Shown here: positions 54,301 to 64,000 of the stretch, one piece after another
How positions within the stretch are numbered: the stretch's first letter is position 1
Layout of the letters: every line of letters starts with the position of its first letter
Assembly (NCBI GenBank): GCA_039621445.1
Contig: CP154956.1
Coordinates: forward strand, 74,314,192 to 74,378,191
DNA length: 64,000 nucleotides
Direction of reading: 5' to 3'
Source of the DNA: Euglena gracilis
Lineage: Eukaryota; Euglenida; Euglenophyceae; Euglenales
Notes under the pieces: generated by a model
Databases searched by the model: none
The model's input: the letters and a program-made list of their open reading frames with translations, nothing else
Told to the model about the DNA's origin: nothing
Made by a program: the position numbers and the translations under genes

Positions 54301-56308
54301 ATGATGACCACGGATTTAATCAGCATCATGCGTCATGGTGCCATCATGACCGTGGCATCTCCCAACTTTCTTTTGCTCCTTTCAGGTGATCATCGGCACC
54401 TTCTTCCCCTTCCCCAAGCCGGCAAGCCAACGTTTAATCAAACAAATGACTTTTTTAGACGAACAAATGTCTTGACTTTCTTCATCATGACGTCCCCAGT
54501 GTCTCTTTACCTAAAAACGCATTTAGAAAGACGAAAACCTTCACATAGATGCAAAAAAATGGCCACCGATTTAATCAGCTTTTTTCAGAAATTAAAAACC
54601 CTTTGGAAAAGCCCAAAGCTTCACATGTGTACAAAAAAATCCGCTGATTTAATCAGCTTTTTTTCCGATCGGTGGAAAAATTTCCTTTCCATCAGCCGAT
54701 CCCAAAAAAATCCTGGGACACACAACGGGGTTCCACCGGCAACCAGGCCAAACTCAGGACCCCTCCAAGCGTCCATCCCCCCCCACCACTCTTTCTCTTT
54801 CCTGGTGCTCTCCTTTTGGGAAAGAATGTTTCGGGCGAGTCAAGAACATTTTCCAGCGGGGGGCATTTTTCCTGCTCTTCCATCGCAAAGGCGCAAGCCT
54901 GAGGTATCTGCGCGCACGTCAAGTTGTAAAACGGCAAAAACTTTTACAACGAACGGAGAAACTGCCTAGCGCCGTAGTTGGACACGCTCGCCATCCCAAA
55001 AAACTCCGTGCCCAAGAGTCCAAGGTTGAGAACCTAAACTACCACCTGCGAACGTTGACTCGTTGAGTTGCTACCAAACGCCTGTTTAAACCTTGACTGA
55101 GTGCCGCGTAAACCTCACTGCTCAGTTCCAAAAGTTTTTTCTTGCACATCGAAAAAAAAGGCCGTTTTCCACAGTCCCCCCCCCAAAAAAACGCACACAG
55201 CAACAAGGGCTGTGTCAGTCTGCAGTTCGAAAACAATTTCAAAAATCCATGGTCACTGCCGATTTAATCAGCTCCTGGCAAAGCACCTGATTTGCAGCGG
55301 TACTGCCGATGAACATTCTTCCAGCACAGGAAAAAAAGAAAAAGATGGCTTTCAAGGCAAACGTTCAATGACCCTTCATTGATTTCAGTGGCTGACTAAA
55401 GGGCTGTTTAAGCTGTTTTCAGCACATCGAACTAAAAATAGCCAGTTTTCAGCCACATGGGCCGCCATCGCAAAATGTCGGTGGCTGATTAAATCCAAAG
55501 GCGCATTGGATCCTTGACTGCTGATTTAAAAAATGACAGCTTTCCAACAGTTTTCCAGCAGATCGAAAGAAAAGAGGTGGTTTTCAAGGCAAACTGCAAA
55601 AGTTTGCAGCTGAAACTGCAAAAAAAAAACATCCCTCACTGAATTGGTTGTTCAGACAATTTCAACAGCAGCCAATGAACCCAAAAAGAACAATAATCCA
55701 CAACATTTCAAGAAACTAACCTTGCAAGACACACAGCAAGCAAGCAAACCACAACACCAAGCCGACACCAATTAACATGACCAACATGATCTGCTCAGCA
55801 ATTTAGAAAAGTCTTCAGGATGTTCACTTTATCAAAATACTTCGCTTCACTTCGGCCACAGCCGTCACCAATCTGAACTGAATCTACAAAAAATTGAGTC
55901 ACACACCTGAACTGCCTGCAGCCAACACTTGACTTCAGGAACTTGAAACATTGCAAGCAATACAAACAACAAATACTTTTGTCGGGAAATGTTCCTGGTG
56001 ATTAACTTCAATCCACCTGGGAAAAATAAGCAGGGATGCAAATTCCAAGGACTGGCTGATGAGGACCGGACATACAGATTGAATTAGGAACTGCCATTTT
56101 GCGCGGTCCCAGGGAACAGCGAAAAACGCAAGCTGCAAAACTACAACCACACAGAACCGACGACACAACCGGCAGACACCTGAAATCAGCCGCAATGTGA
56201 ATCCACAAACACGCCGATCCAAAACGCAAAGAACACACATTTCGCTCACCCACGGGAGCTGGGGCCCGCGGCTGGGTTCGAAATGCAGCCCTCGGATCGG
56301 GCCATCCG
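54301..56308 (+). other. non-coding 3' tail of Helitron copy 1
   Basis: Holds GATTTAATCAGC motifs at 54313, 54568, 54646 and 55261 and its reverse at 55484, and A-rich stretches. A short frame at 54.7-54.97 kb has no homologue in copy 2 or known motif. I see no second gene. Confidence 0.5.
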
Positions 56309-56328
56309 GCCCGTGCGTCAGCACGGGC
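56309..56328 (+). other. hairpin GCCCGTGC-GTCA-GCACGGGC, candidate terminus between the two Helitrons
   Basis: The same stem as at 44110-44129 with one loop change, followed in both places by cttgtc(t/c)ccta(a/c)ccataacc. Likely the 3' end of copy 1 and/or the 5' end of copy 2. Confidence 0.5.
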
Positions 56329-56748
56329 CCCCGCCGCTTGTCCCCCTACCATAACCGGAGCCCTGTAATCATTCCGGTACGCGACTCCCGCGATTCCGTC
56401 GCGTTCCGGGCCCGTAGGGGGGGTTTTGCCCACAACCCGGGCGCGTGGGCCGGGGCCGGAGGTCCCGATCGGTGGCCGATCGGACGCTGCGTCCGCTGAC
56501 CGGGGTCCGAAATCGTGCTTTGGCGTCTGGCGTGAGATACCCGTTAAATTCGGTCGATGCCGGAGCGCGGGGTCGGGCGATGCCTTACGGGTTTTTGTAT
56601 CCCTCCCGTTTTTCTCACAGCGGTTCGCCATGAACGAATTTGAGTTGATGTGAGCGAGAATGAGAGCGCAGCGCGCAGGTTTGCACGTGGACAGCAACAC
56701 TGATCGATCATGATTGTTTACAGGTGGCGGAGAAGTCCGGATGGAGCG

Positions 56749-56905
56749 ATGACAAAGAAGGGGAAGGAGAGGAAGGAAAGGGAGAGATACTGTTCACCAC
56801 GATCTCCCGGAACTCCCGACAGTCGGAGAAGTCCGAGTCAAGATTCTACACCGCGACGGTCGCCGCGGCAGCATGTTCCCTCCAGAACATGGAATGAAGC
56901 TTTTG
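56749..56905 (+). CDS. Helitron copy 2 exon 1
   Basis: MTKKGKERKERERY..., Ser/Arg-rich, ending GCTTTTG before GTGTGCTG, phase 1. Its position 440 bases from the hairpin parallels copy 1 (468). Confidence 0.65.
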
Positions 56906-56959
56906 GTGTGCTGGCAAGTGAAAGGCGTACATTTATTTCTTTATTATATCCCTCCTCAG

Positions 56960-57010
56960 GTGCAGAAGAATTCGAAGGGAGAGCAGTGAGAAGAAGATTG
57001 TTTGACAATG
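56960..57010 (+). CDS. Helitron copy 2 exon 2
   Basis: 51 nt between cctcctcAG and GTGTGTTT. Encodes AEEFEGRAVRRRLFDN. The intron before it is only 54 bp (56906-56959). Confidence 0.75.
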
Positions 57011-58569
57011 GTGTGTTTTGTGGTTCACTTTTTTCTTCCTCTGCGTTTGGCTGGCGTGATGTGGTTTTCGGTCCGTGGGTTTGGGAAATTGGGAAACATG
57101 CAGCAGGCAGCTCGAGCTGTTTTTTTTTGTTTTTTTGGAAAAGACATTTTCTGTTTTTTGGTTTTTTGGAAAAATTTTGAAATGTGCTTCTGCAGCCATG
57201 TGCAGGTACTCCTCCAGCGCAGCTAATTGGCTGGCAAGTCCAAGTTGGAGCTGATTAAATCACGGGCCACAGGGCCAAAGTTATGGCCCCGGCAAGGTTT
57301 CGGCCCCAACCAAACCCCCCGAATGTACATTTTGGAGCATTTAGGCAAAACTGGATGTCCAAAACTGGCCAACCAGCCCCAGCCCCCAGTTTTTTTGGAA
57401 AGAGTACCCCCAAAAATCCCAGAAAAAATTTTAAGAGCAAGGGCAAACGGGCCACGGGGCCAAAGTTGTGGCCCTGGCAAGGTCCCCCGAATGTACATTT
57501 CGGAACGAGAGCAGTGTGTGCAGTGTGTGGGTGTGTGTCCTCCGTGCGCCGCACCAGCTCCTTCGCATTGCTGTTTGCGGAGCGACGATGAAACCGCACG
57601 TCTCCGCACGTGTTTTAACCAGGGAAGAGAGGCGCACCTTTGAGGTTTGTGCAGTGTTTGACTGTGTGTGCAGTTGGGTGATACGTTTTTCTGCGGTGTT
57701 TTCTCCGTTCTGTGCAGGTTGTTCTTGCAAGATGGCTGTACCCATCACCATGGCCCTGCTCTGATCGCTTTGGATGCTGGGGCAAACATTGAGGATTTGC
57801 CACTTCGCGTACTGTTTCTCTTTTTTGTTCAGTTCACTTTTTTGTGCGTTGTAGTTTGTGGTTGGCTGGACATGGTGCTGATTAAATCATCGCCCTGTTT
57901 TGAAATTGCTGCTCGAGGTTTTAAGGTTTGTTTTTCAAAAAGACTTCTGTAGGTGCTCCTCCATGCGCCGCACCAGCTCCTCTACATTGCTGTTTACGGA
58001 GCAATGAAACCGCACGTCTCCGCACCTGTTTCAGACAGGCACAGATTTGAGGTTTGTGCAGTGTTTGACTGTGTGTGCAGTTGGGTGACGTGCGGTGTTT
58101 TCTCTGTTCTGCGCAGGTTGTTCTTGCACGCCGAGCTCACCAAGATGGCTGTATCCATCACCATGGTGCTGCTCTGATCGCTTTGGATGCTGGGGCAAAC
58201 ATTGAGGATTTGCCACTTCGCGTGTTGTTTGTCAGCAGAGCAAGGGCTAACAACCACAGGGCGTTTGAGGTTTGTGCAGTTGGGTGACGTGTTTCTGTGT
58301 TTTTGTCTGTGCGGTGTTTTCTCTCTTCTGCGCAGGTTGTTCCTACACGCGGAGGTCACGGTGATGGCTGCACCCATCACCACGGCCCTGCTCTGATCGC
58401 TTTGGAAGCTGGGGCAAACATTGAGGATTTGCCACTGCATTTGCCAGGATATTGTTTCTCTTCGTCTCAAGTCACAGTGTCCCAAAATTGCTGCTGGACG
58501 TTTTAATTGTTTTTTTTGGAAAAGACCTGTGTAGGTGCTCTCTCTTAATGTCTTACTCTCTCTTTGCAG
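57011..58569 (+). other. conventional intron 2 of Helitron copy 2, expanded by repeats
   Basis: GTGTGTTT...CTTTGCAG, 1,559 bp against 124 bp in copy 1. Contains a solo 185-bp repeat unit (57255-57495), two reverse GATTTAATCAGC motifs (57250, 57877) and about three irregular copies of a 220-415 bp repeat. Confidence 0.7.
57530..58440 (+). repeat. irregular tandem repeat (gatcgctttggatgctgggg family)
   Basis: gctctgatcgctttgga(t/a)gc with caaacattgaggatttgcca recurs at about 57757, 58172 and 58394; gaccgcac-type and gaggtttgtgcagt segments recur with it. The readable peptide (ALDAGANIEDLPL) is probably fortuitous. Confidence 0.8.
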
Positions 58570-58626
58570 ATGAGGAGGCGTCATCGTCCACCACGCCGTC
58601 GACCGGGGCAGCGGCGGCGGCTGTGC
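58570..58626 (+). CDS. Helitron copy 2 exon 3a
   Basis: After tctctttgcAG; encodes DEEASSSTTPSTGAAAAAV, matching DDEASSSSATAA in copy 1. The donor is taken as GTGGGGGG, which keeps phase with 59340. Confidence 0.6.
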
Positions 58627-59339
58627 GTGGGGGGCAGCCTCCAGGACGATTGCAGGCTGTAGGGGTTCTTTTTGTTGATGTTCTTTTGTATTTTTTTTGG
58701 GTTATTACTTTTTTGGGGCTTTGGGGGTTTTGTAATATTCTTCATTTGAATGGTAAAAGGAATTGTAGCAGTGATATTGTTGAACAAAACTAGCAGAAAT
58801 AGCAGACCTGTTGTCCGTCGCCGGTGAACAATCGTGCTGTATTGCATGCGATAACCAAATAACAGAGAGGGAACAGAGAAAGGAAGAGCGACAGAAACCC
58901 AAGAATGATTTAATCAGCTTTCTTCAGATGCAAAAGAGAAAACCCAAAATGCCGTTTTAATCGGGTTTTTTTAGACGGTCGTTTGCATTTTGGATTTTGC
59001 ATTAGTGCTCCTGCATGGTTGTCAGCAGCGGCCTCAACGACGGTGACGTTGCCAGCTGGACGTGCATTCATTGAAGCTGAAGGGAGCGAATTTATTGGCT
59101 CTCACTGCTTTGTTTTTGTAGCTGTGACTTTTTTCCTCTGTTTTTGTTGTTGAAGCTGAAGGGAGCCAATTCATTGCCTGTCACTGCTGCTGCTTTGGGT
59201 TTGTAGGTGTGACTTTTTCCCCCTGTTTTTGTTTCTGTGGTTTTTGATGCGGCTGTTTGTGCCGTTGTGAAAGGAAGGCTCTTCGTTTCAGTGAATTTGG
59301 TGACTGCACGTGCAAGTGCACTGGCACCGGCGCTTGCAG
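58627..59339 (+). other. extra intron in copy 2 only (713 bp)
   Basis: Copy 1 is continuous here. GTGGGG...GCTTGCAG keeps the frame. Contains one GATTTAATCAGC motif (58907) followed by tttcttcag. The borders are ambiguous by several bases; a weak stem GCTGT/ACAGC offers an alternative nonconventional reading. Confidence 0.55.
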
Positions 59340-59424
59340 CGTGCGCGACGGCAGCGCCGACAGCAGGTGCAGCGAGCCTCTTCCCTCCAGGGGCGACCCC
59401 ACCTCCAGCCCGAATGTCCCTGAC
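59340..59424 (+). CDS. Helitron copy 2 exon 3b
   Basis: Encodes ATAAPTAGAASLFPPGATPP and PARMSL, aligned with SFFPPGAMPPPPRTTL in copy 1. Ends CTGAC before the nonconventional intron 59425-59602. Confidence 0.65.
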
Positions 59425-59602
59425 GTGGCGAATGTTATTTTTGTTTTGTGTTTTTGAGCGTATTTTTGGTCCCCGAGAGTATGTTTTACTCCAGAGTATG
59501 TAACTCTGGGGCTGTGCTGTTGTATCTTTGTTGGTGATTTAGTATTATTCTTTCGTTTCGATGGCCAATGGACTGTGGGGTGGAAAGTGAAATTTGCCAC
59601 GC
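59425..59602 (+). other. nonconventional intron 3 of Helitron copy 2 (178 bp)
   Basis: GCGAAT from +4 pairs with ATTTGC ending at -6 (one G-U). Same codon position and phase as the 761-bp intron of copy 1. Confidence 0.75.
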
Positions 59603-60256
59603 GCTGATGTTGCCGGTGCAGGCAATGTCCCCATTGGTGCCACCAGCCCCGCGTGTGGTGGTGTCATCCATGGCGGCGTTCCTGAACCAGCAGCATGCTG
59701 CGTCCATGTCGTTGTTCACGCCTGCCGAACAACGACAACAGGGTGCTCAACAGCACGGTGATCAGCACGAGGACGCGCAGCGACCGCGCAACCCGCCTAC
59801 GCAAGCTGTCGGAGAACCACGGAACGTGCTGTTCTCCGCTGCGGAACAGCAGCATCGACAGGCAGCGGTTGCGCAACGCCAAACAGGTCGTGTCGCACAA
59901 CGCCGCTCGGGAACTCGGGACGCAGTCCGCGCGCACCGTCAGCGTCGGCGGCAGCAGATGGTCGCCATGTTCCGCGGGCGCAGTGGCGACGACCTGTCGC
60001 ACGTCACGGTGTCCAACGTGGGCAGCATGGGCGACGTCCTTTGTCTGCGATGTGGTGCGTTGCGGTGGAAGGGGGAGGCCGAGGGGATGTGCTGTGAACA
60101 AGGAAAGGTTGTTCTGCCTGCACTGCAACGTCCCCCGCGGTACCTGGACGACATCCTCCACCGTCGGCTGCCGGAGAGCCGTCACGTTGTCGAACGCCTG
60201 CGGCTGTACAACGCCGCCCTGAACATGGCGTCCACAACTGCGCGCGTGGAAGGCAA
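59603..60256 (+). CDS. Helitron copy 2 exon 4
   Basis: Gln/Arg-rich lead then CLRCGALRWKGEAEGMCCEQ and RPPRYLDDILHRRLPESRHV. Open throughout. Confidence 0.85.
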
Positions 60257-60507
60257 TGTGTTGCATGACTTTCCTTTTCAGTGTTGGTTTTTCTCTGGTG
60301 TTTTTCCCCTGATGTTGGTTGGTTGGTTGTTAGTTGGTGTTGGTTGGTTGGTTGGTGTTGGTTGGTTGGTTGGTGTTGGTTGCTGTTATTCGGTTGTTGG
60401 TTGGTGTTGGTTGTTGCTTGGTGTTGGTTGTTCTGACTTTTTTTTCCTGTTGGTTGCGGAAACAGAACTCAGTTTGCTGTGTTGCGGCTGTTTCCATGCA
60501 GTACGTT
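60257..60507 (+). other. nonconventional intron 4 of Helitron copy 2 (251 bp)
   Basis: GTTGCATG (60260-60267) pairs with CATGCAGT ending at -6 (60502), two of eight pairs being G-U. Contains a ttggttggttggtg repeat (60305-60430). Confidence 0.85.
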
Positions 60508-60781
60508 GCTGTCGCGGCAGTTTCCGACCGGGCTGCAGACCTTCCGCATCAACGGCACCGTCCACCACCGCATGGGCGCCCTGGTGCCGCCGCCGGGGAT
60601 GCCGCACTCTTGCGCGCAGCTGTATGTTCTGGACACGCAGGCGCAGGTGGACGCGCGCACGCAAATGCGGTGGGGAGATCGACTGCGTGCTGATGTGGTG
60701 CGGCAGCTGACGGAAATGTTGCAGCAGGTCAACCCGTACGTTCAGGTCATTGAGCGCGCCTCCGGCATCCACGATCCAAAC
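60508..60781 (+). CDS. Helitron copy 2 exon 5
   Basis: 274 nt, the same length as copy 1. Encodes SRQFPTGLQTFRINGTVHHR and MGALVPPPGMPHSCAQLYVL. Confidence 0.85.
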
Positions 60782-61121
60782 GTGGCTTCTGTTTTCACGT
60801 CAGTCAGAGTGTTGGTTGCTCCGATTCAATCAGCTCCGATTTATTCAGCTCCGACTCAGCTGAACGGAAAAAAGAAGTCGTGCCTCAGTTTTGTGATGAG
60901 GATTTCAAATGGAACTCGGGCGATTTAATCAGCTCCCGTTCAATGAGCTCCGATGTAATCAGCTCCGAGCTTTGACCCAGCTGAACAGAAAAACGAAGTC
61001 GTGCCTCAGTTTTGTGAGTGGAATTCAGGCAATTTACTGAGCTCCGATTTAATCAGCTCTGATTTAATCAGCTCCGATTTAATCAGCTCCCACTCAGCCG
61101 AACAGAAAAAAGAAGTCGCGC
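60782..61121 (+). other. nonconventional intron 5 of Helitron copy 2 (340 bp) with a 15-bp motif array
   Basis: GCTTCT from +4 pairs with AGAAGT ending at -6. Holds repeated CTCCGATTTAATCAG units (exact GATTTAATCAGC at 60922, 61046, 61061, 61076; one-base variants at 60823, 60838 and 60952). Confidence 0.8.
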
Positions 61122-61832
61122 CTCAGTTTTGTGATGAGGATTGCGAGTAACGTCGGCCACCATCAAGACCGGCGTCGATACAACCAGCCTACCGCCAGCG
61201 ACGTGGCTGTGTTCTTGCCGGAGGTGGATGCGCGAGCAGCAGGTAGGCCGCGCGGATATCATCGTTCGCGTGCGCGCTCAGCGGCCGGGGTTCATCACCA
61301 TCGACGAGCTTCACCCGTGCTACGATCCGTTGCACTTCGTGCTGTTGTTTCCGTACGGTGACTACGGTTGGACGCCGGGGATTGAGAGAACGGTGGTGCA
61401 ACCTGCGCGCAGACCAGCCCGCGTGAACGTGGCGGACTTGCAACCGCAACGCCGACCAAATGCGCGAAAGAACGACGTCACCCTGCGAGAGTACGTCAAG
61501 TACTACCTCATGACACGTCCGGACGCCATCAGCCCCTCCTACCTGCAGCGGTGCGGGGCGCTGTACCAGGAGTGGGTTGTGGTACAGTGGGCAAAGGTGG
61601 AGCAGCAGAAGCTGTCGTGGTTGCGGCACAACCAGGACACCATTCGCGCCGACGTGTACCAGGATGTCGTGACGCAGTCTACGCAGGGCACACCGTCCGC
61701 ATCCGTGGGTCGCCGCATCGTGCTGCCGAGCACGTTCGTAGGAGGAACGCGCTACATGACGCAGCTGTACCACGACGGCATGGCCATCGTCCGCAAGCTG
61801 GGCAAGGCCGATCTTTTCATCACTATCACTTC
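61122..61832 (+). CDS. Helitron copy 2 exon 6, frameshifted
   Basis: RRRYNQPTASDVAVFLPEVD, then a one-base insertion relative to copy 1, then HPCYDPLHFVLLFPYGDYGW and KADLFITIT. Ends ACTTC before GAGCATG. Confidence 0.8.
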
Positions 61833-62097
61833 GAGCATGTTCTCATGCAGTTCACTTTGGTCAGGCAACGGTAAAAGAAAGGCATCGGCAGTATTCGGAT
61901 TTAATCAGCTTCTCAAGAAGGCTTTAATGCGGTTTTAGATCCGGTGTTCTCTGTGTTTTATCACGATACAGCTCTCGGCTGTATATCAGCTGTCAGCATC
62001 CTGTGTGGACAGAAATCAGGTTCGCTTTTCCTCGGACAAACAGTTGCCAGTTGCGACGCGCAACTGGCAAGAATGGATGGTATTGGAACATGTTTGC
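61833..62097 (+). other. nonconventional intron 6 of Helitron copy 2 (265 bp)
   Basis: CATGTTC from +4 pairs with GAACATG ending at -6. The pair at +6/-8 is T-A here and G-C in copy 1, a compensatory change. One GATTTAATCAGC motif (61898). Confidence 0.85.
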
Positions 62098-63873
62098 AAA
62101 TTCGAAGTGGAAGGAGATCGAAAACGCCGTTCCTGCTGGAGACAGTGCTGCGCAACGCATCGACCTCACTACGCGCGTTTTTCACCTGAAGCTGGCAGAG
62201 CTCATGATGGACCTGCGGAACGGCGTCCTCGGTCGTCATGCTGCTCACCTGTATGCGGTGGAGTGGCAAAAGCGCGGACTTCCACATGCGCACATCCTGC
62301 TGTTCTTCACGGCAGAGAGCAAGCTGTCAACGCCTGCCGACTACGACAGCGTGGTGTGTGCGGAGATCCCCGATCCTGTTCGCGAGCCCGAACTGCACGA
62401 CTTGGTCATGCGGCACATGCTGCACAACCCCTGCGTCGGGCACGACAACTCCGCACCGTGCGTGAAGAACGGCAAGTGTACTCGGCACTTCCCCAAGCGG
62501 CGTCAGCTGGAGACCGAGGAGGATCAAAACGGTTACCCACTGTACCGACGCCGCTGCGCAGCAACGTACACCACTCACCGAGGCATCGCCATCGACGACC
62601 GTTGGGTGGTGCCGTACAATCGTGCGCTGCTCCTGAAGTACGGCTGTCACCTGAACGTGGAAGTGTGCAGTACGCTTCATGCTGTGAAGTACCTGCACAA
62701 GTACATTCACAAGGGTGGCGACCGTGCGGAAGTGCAGATTGCTGCAGACTACGCAGCGAACGTGTGTGAGACGGTGGAAGGCAGTGCTGCTGAGGAGATG
62801 CAGGCGCAACCGACAGTGCTGGAGGACGTGGACGAGATACAGCGCTGGCAGATGGTCGCTACATTTCTACGAGCGAGGCTCTGTGGCGATTCTTCTCCTT
62901 CGACCTCCACGGGAACCAGCCGAGCGTGATGCGCCTGCCTATTCACCTTCCCGGTCAGCACACTGTGACGTTCGACGAGATGGAAGACCTCGCGGATGTT
63001 GCAGACCGTGCCGAGCACACAGCGTTGACACAGTGGTTGGAGTACAACTTCCATCACAGCGACGGTCTTCACCTCACGTACGCTGACTTCCCGTCCGAGT
63101 ATCGCATGGACCGCGGGATGTGGTCACGACGCGCCAACCCCGAGCAGACTGGAGCCATCGGCCGCGTGTACTTCGTTTCTCCGCGACAGGGGGAAAAATA
63201 CTACCTGCGCATGCTGCTGCACCACGTGAAGGGAGCAACGTCGTGGGAAATGTTGCGCACGGTGGAGTCACAGGTCTCGCCCACGTTCCACGATGCGTGT
63301 GTCCGCCGCGGGTTACTGCAGGACGATGAGGAGTGGAAGCGCTGTATGACGGAGGCCGAAGAGTTCCTCATGCCGGCACAGCTGCGCTCTCTGTTCGCGA
63401 TCATCCTGGACTTCAATCGCCCCAGAAGTGCGCGAGCGCTGTGGCAGAAGTTCAAGGGAAAAATGATGGAGGACAAGGTGTTTCGCCGCCGACGTGACAA
63501 TCTGGACTCCACCGATGCTGAGCTGGAGAACGAGGCGCTGTGGGACATCGAGAAGTTGCTCCAGGCACAGGGATCTTCGCTCCGGGAGTTCTCCGACATG
63601 CCGTTCCCGCACGCTCCGCGTCAAGCATCGTCTGTAGCAGAATGCCGCCGCATGGAGACGTGCTACGACACCGCGAAGGAGAAAGAGAAGGCGCAGAACC
63701 TGTTGTCGCAGTGCAATGCCGAGCAACGGAACGTGGTGGACACGATTTTGGCAGCGCTTGCGAAGCCCGTCACGGACGCCAAGTGTTTCTTCGTATACGC
63801 CTGTGGTGGTTGCGGGAAGACCTTCCTCCTCGAGCTGCTGCTGGCACATGTTCGAGGGGAAGGAATGATTGCC
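62098..63873 (+). CDS. Helitron copy 2 exon 7, frameshifted
   Basis: Begins NSKWKEIENAVPAGD; carries GLPHAHILLFF, AVKYLHKYIHKGGD and, after a one-base loss near 62850, YACGGCGKTFLLELLLAHVR. Ends ATTGCC before AGCTGCATTTGAAC, the 5' half of the next intron stem. The exon after it is outside the window. Confidence 0.8.
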
Positions 63874-64000
63874 AGCTGCATTTGAACCGATCGAAGGAAT
63901 TGTGCACACTTTTCACTGGATCGTTGCTGCCAGCATCAGCTTCGGAAAAAAGGTAGGGGTCACTGATTTAATCAGCTTTCCGACTTGACGCATTCCGACA

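Larger units (their letters stand above)
44130..56330 (+). mobile_element. Helitron-family element, copy 1 (about 12.2 kb between matching hairpins)
   Basis: The interval between the two matching hairpins holds one complete Rep/helicase gene (44578-52896), a 3' minisatellite (52.93-54.3 kb) and about 2 kb of non-coding tail. Copy 2 begins with the same arrangement. The borders are inferred from the hairpins only; neither the TC start nor the CTRR end was proven, and no empty site is available here. Confidence 0.55.
56749..63873 (+). pseudogene. Helitron copy 2 Rep/helicase, two frameshifts, cut by the window end
   Basis: Exons: 56749-56905, 56960-57010, 58570-58626, 59340-59424, 59603-60256, 60508-60781, 61122-61832, 62098-63873. 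Intron positions match copy 1 except for one extra intron (58627-59339). The fifth and sixth exons are intact. The exon at 61122 has a one-base insertion near 61235-61255 relative to copy 1, and the exon at 62098 has a one-base loss near 62850, so no full-length protein would form. The HUH (GLPHAHILLFF), KYLHKYIHKG and Walker A (GGCGKTF) motifs are still readable. The helicase exon lies beyond the window. Codon and nucleotide divergence from copy 1 is substantial, so this is not a recent duplicate. Confidence 0.85.
49300..63976. repeat. dispersed palindromic motif GATTTAATCAGC (core of GCTGATTTAATCAGC)
   Basis: Exact copies start at 49300, 49373, 49446, 51380, 51456, 53179, 53657, 54313, 54568, 54646, 55261, 58907, 60922, 61046, 61061, 61076, 61898 and 63965; reversed at 55484, 57250 and 57877. 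Many are followed by a T run and CAG. All lie in Helitron introns or the tail of copy 1, none in exons. I noticed none in the first 49 kb. Confidence 0.85.

Noticed and set aside
56300-56640. Possible rRNA fragment (GC-rich, strong hairpins)
   Set aside because: No conserved rRNA core motifs were recognised. The hairpin and its flank recur at 44.1 kb at the same distance from a Helitron exon, so a transposon terminus is a better fit.

Overview
The window looks like nuclear DNA of a large, repeat-choked eukaryotic genome, most probably a euglenid (Euglenozoa). The case rests on introns. Several reading frames become continuous only if introns without GT-AG ends are removed. In each of these the two ends pair as an inverted repeat in a fixed register (base +4 with base -6), sometimes with CAG at +4..+6 and CTG at -8..-6. 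As I recall it, that is the description of euglenid nonconventional introns. Ordinary GT-AG introns occur in the same genes, as in Euglena. No species can be named from the sequence alone.

Layout. (1) 0.3-20.2 kb: scattered GC-rich exons, all on the minus strand, best read as one long host gene (product not recognised). Some junctions are conventional, and at least two look nonconventional (12388/9066 and 13119/12566). The introns hold satellites, microsatellites, MITE-like inverted-repeat elements and a decayed gag-protease retrotransposon (1.65-3.5 kb). (2) 20-33 kb: no convincing gene, but a dense mosaic of GC-run inverted-repeat elements, a 110-bp tandem array, and an inverted duplication of the 11-kb region at 27.5-28.6 kb. 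(3) 33.2-34.7 kb: a small plus-strand gene with a 119-bp hairpin intron, flanked by near-perfect palindromes. (4) 36-41 kb: weak, short exon candidates and repeats. (5) 44.1-64 kb: two head-to-tail Helitron-family elements. Copy 1 (CDS 44578-52896) can be assembled as nine exons into an uninterrupted 1,679-codon Rep/PIF1-helicase frame. Copy 2 (56749 to the window end) has the same intron positions but two frameshifts and is cut by the window edge after its Walker A exon.

The main finding is the Helitron gene structure. Six nonconventional introns sit at positions that in copy 2 are matched wherever they can be checked. Their interiors have diverged, while the terminal stem is kept by G-U wobbles and at least one compensatory base-pair change. 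A second, unexplained signal is a short palindromic motif (GCTGATTTAATCAGC and its 12-base core), seen about 20 times between 49.3 and 64 kb and concentrated in the introns and flanks of the two Helitrons. Most other long reading frames in the window are shadows of repeats.
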